A stretch of DNA of 7,519 nt from Treponema sp. Its GTDB lineage: Bacteria; Spirochaetota; Spirochaetia; Treponematales; Breznakiellaceae. Positions 6,090 to 7,519 of the stretch are shown in pieces (the stretch's first letter is position 1; every line of letters begins with the position of its first letter). The notes under the pieces were generated by a model, which was not told where the DNA came from, made no database searches, and saw only the letters and a list, made by a program, of their open reading frames with translations. The translations under genes and the position numbers were made by a program. The stretch lies in NCBI GenBank assembly GCA_031255815.1, contig JAIRRU010000053.1, positions 1 to 7,519 on the forward strand, given 5' to 3'.

Positions 6090-7463
6090 TTACTGATTAA
6101 TTGGTACGAGGTCTAGGAATTTTTTCTTTTCCCCCGTCTTTACGGTATTTTCCGACAATAAAAGATCGAAAAACTTCCGCTCTTTTATTTCCCCTTTGAG
6201 GTACTGCTTCATATTTTCCGATTCGTAGTACTTTTTTACGTCTTCAATTGAAGTATCGGAACCGGCGGCCAGGGCCTCAAATTCTTTTTCCACATCTTCG
6301 TCGGAGGCGTCCAGGTTCCGCTCCGCAATCAGGGATTCCACGATGAGCCGGCTCTTCAATGCCTTTGCCGCGTCGTCCCTCCAGCCCTCAAGGATAGCCT
6401 CCCGGGTCCCGGAGCCGGAATTTTCCAAAGAAAGGGCAAGATCTTCAGGGCTGCTTCCCAATTGCCTGGCCATGTTCCTCCACCGGCCCTCAAGCTCGAT
6501 ACGTATCATCGATTCGGGGACATCGATGGGGGTGGTTTCAAGGACCTTTTCAAGTATGTTGTTTATCTTGATGTCCCGCAGCATCTGTTCCAGCCTTTTG
6601 CCGAGCCGCCCGCGGATATCCGCCTTAAGGTCGTCGAGGGTTTCGTATTTTTCGTCCACATCCTGGGCAAGGTCGTCGTCCAGGTCCGGGAGCTTGCGTT
6701 CCTTAACGGCGGTCACCGTTACGCGGACCTTCCTGGTCTGGCCGGCAAGCCCCTTGTCCTTAAAATCGCCGGGGTAGGTTTTGGCAATATCGCGGGTTTC
6801 GCCCTTCTTCATTCCCGTTACTTCATCGTCAAAATAAAAAATATTGTTCCCGGACCCCAGGGTAAAGACAAAATCCTGCCTTTCGGTCCCGGGTATGGCC
6901 TCGCCGTTTTCGGAAAGCTCGGCGTAATCCACCGTCACCACGTCGCCTGCGGCCGAAGGCGCGTCGTCGTCCCGGTCCAGCACAATGGCGTTCCGTTCCC
7001 GGATAGCCTCAAGCTCCCGGCCAATGTCCTCGTCTTCGACGGAAATATCCGGCGCTTCAACCTCAAGCCCCTGCCATTTGCCCACGGTAAATTGCGGGAA
7101 CGCGTCGTAAACCACTGAAAATTCAAGGTCCTTTTCCATATCCAGTTCCGGGATGTCGTCCTTGATCGCCGGATTCGAGTAGGGCAGGGGCCGGTCCTCC
7201 TGGGGAAGCGATTCATCCTTAAAGGTCTCGGTTATCGCGTGTTCTACGACATTTGCCATTGTTTCGCCCTTGAACACATCCGCGAACTTCCTGACAAGCA
7301 CGTCCCGGGGGACTTTTCCCTTTCTGAACCCGGGAATCTGGACGGTTTTGGCATAATTGACGACAACTTTGTCGTATTCGGAGCGGATATCCTCTTTGCT
7401 GATTTTCAGAGTCATTTTTACAGCAGAATGTTCCAGCCGCTCAACTTCTTTGGTTACAGTCAC
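6090..7463 (-). CDS. tig: Trigger factor, ribosome-associated chaperone
   Basis: This is a 457-residue ATP-independent chaperone that docks beside the ribosome exit tunnel and shields nascent chains. The N-terminal ribosome-binding domain carries the signature GFRKGKVPRDVL (45-56). An FKBP-type PPIase domain spans about 170-257. The C-terminal helical arms, about 258-440, form the substrate cradle. In the PPIase domain the usual IPGFE-like segment after LGSG reads NNIFYFDD (206-213), so prolyl isomerase activity may be reduced; PPIase activity is often dispensable for trigger factor. The linker near 138-170 and the region 258-280 are very acidic. The start is GTG at 7463 with GAGGA (7469-7473) at good spacing. 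The C-terminus ends in a basic KTGEKKKFLDLVP stretch. It is the first gene of the visible operon; any promoter lies in or beyond the 56 bases left at the window edge. Confidence 0.96.
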   Translation of the reverse strand: MTVTKEVERLEHSAVKMTLKISKEDIRSEYDKVVVNYAKTVQIPGFRKGKVPRDVLVRKFADVFKGETMANVVEHAITETFKDESLPQEDRPLPYSNPAIKDDIPELDMEKDLEFSVVYDAFPQFTVGKWQGLEVEAPDISVEDEDIGRELEAIRERNAIVLDRDDDAPSAAGDVVTVDYAELSENGEAIPGTERQDFVFTLGSGNNIFYFDDEVTGMKKGETRDIAKTYPGDFKDKGLAGQTRKVRVTVTAVKERKLPDLDDDLAQDVDEKYETLDDLKADIRGRLGKRLEQMLRDIKINNILEKVLETTPIDVPESMIRIELEGRWRNMARQLGSSPEDLALSLENSGSGTREAILEGWRDDAAKALKSRLIVESLIAERNLDASDEDVEKEFEALAAGSDTSIEDVKKYYESENMKQYLKGEIKERKFFDLLLSENTVKTGEKKKFLDLVPINQ

Positions 7464-7519
7464 AATGGTCCTCGTTTAGGTAGAATTCAACACCAGCGCC
7501 TGTGGATGAACTGATATAT

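Larger units (their letters stand above)
1633..7463 (-). other. tig-clpP-clpX-lon operon
   Basis: Four minus-strand genes follow each other with gaps of 61, -17 and 3 bases, and no terminator between them. The same order is well known from E. coli and other bacteria. The spacing implies one transcript, with translational coupling at clpP-clpX and clpX-lon. No CIRCE-type heat-shock repeat is visible in the short stretch upstream of tig, but most of that promoter region lies outside the window. Confidence 0.85.

Noticed and set aside
6462..7118. 218-codon plus-strand ORF opposite tig
   Set aside because: It is antisense to well-conserved trigger factor sequence and shows no recognisable domain.
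7464..7519. Promoter or heat-shock operator upstream of tig
   Set aside because: Only 56 bases remain at the edge; I see the ribosome binding site but no clear -35/-10 pair or CIRCE repeat.

Overview
The window is GC-rich and typically bacterial. Its core is the housekeeping protein quality-control cluster tig-clpP-clpX-lon, complete and read on the minus strand (7463 down to 1633). A separate plus-strand unit (248-1636) holds a GT4-type glycosyltransferase and a 67-residue small protein, and runs tail-to-tail into lon. The wording of Tig, ClpX and Lon, together with FliM/FliY-like motifs in the small protein, suggests a motile spirochaete, perhaps a GC-rich gut-type treponeme. This is a by-eye impression and the phylum is not proven.

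Layout: 1-247 is non-coding, with a strong GC hairpin at 13-40 and a ribosome binding site for the first gene. The glycosyltransferase occupies 248-1381. After 51 non-coding bases, a short ORF (1433-1636) starts at GTG behind a near-perfect Shine-Dalgarno. Its stop codon overlaps the lon stop codon, so the two convergent genes share four bases and have no intergenic space. The rest is lon (4173-1633), clpX (5430-4177), clpP (6028-5414) and tig (7463-6090). They are packed tightly: 61 bases between tig and clpP, a 17-base overlap between clpP and clpX, and 3 bases between clpX and lon.

How the genes work together: trigger factor meets nascent chains at the ribosome exit tunnel. ClpX unfolds substrates and feeds them to the ClpP serine protease. 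Lon is an independent AAA+ serine protease. All catalytic residues needed for ClpP, ClpX and Lon activity are visible. Co-transcription would keep folding and degradation capacity in step. The glycosyltransferase probably belongs to surface glycan or glycolipid synthesis and has no evident link to proteolysis.

I found no mobile element, CRISPR array, tRNA or rRNA. The least explained item is the 67-residue protein with two copies of a motif resembling the CheY-binding N-terminus of flagellar switch proteins. Smaller oddities are a Pro/Ala/Gly-rich insertion in Lon just before Walker A, the in-frame ClpX-stop-Lon junction, an altered PPIase loop in trigger factor, and a degenerate 21-base repeat at the clpP start.
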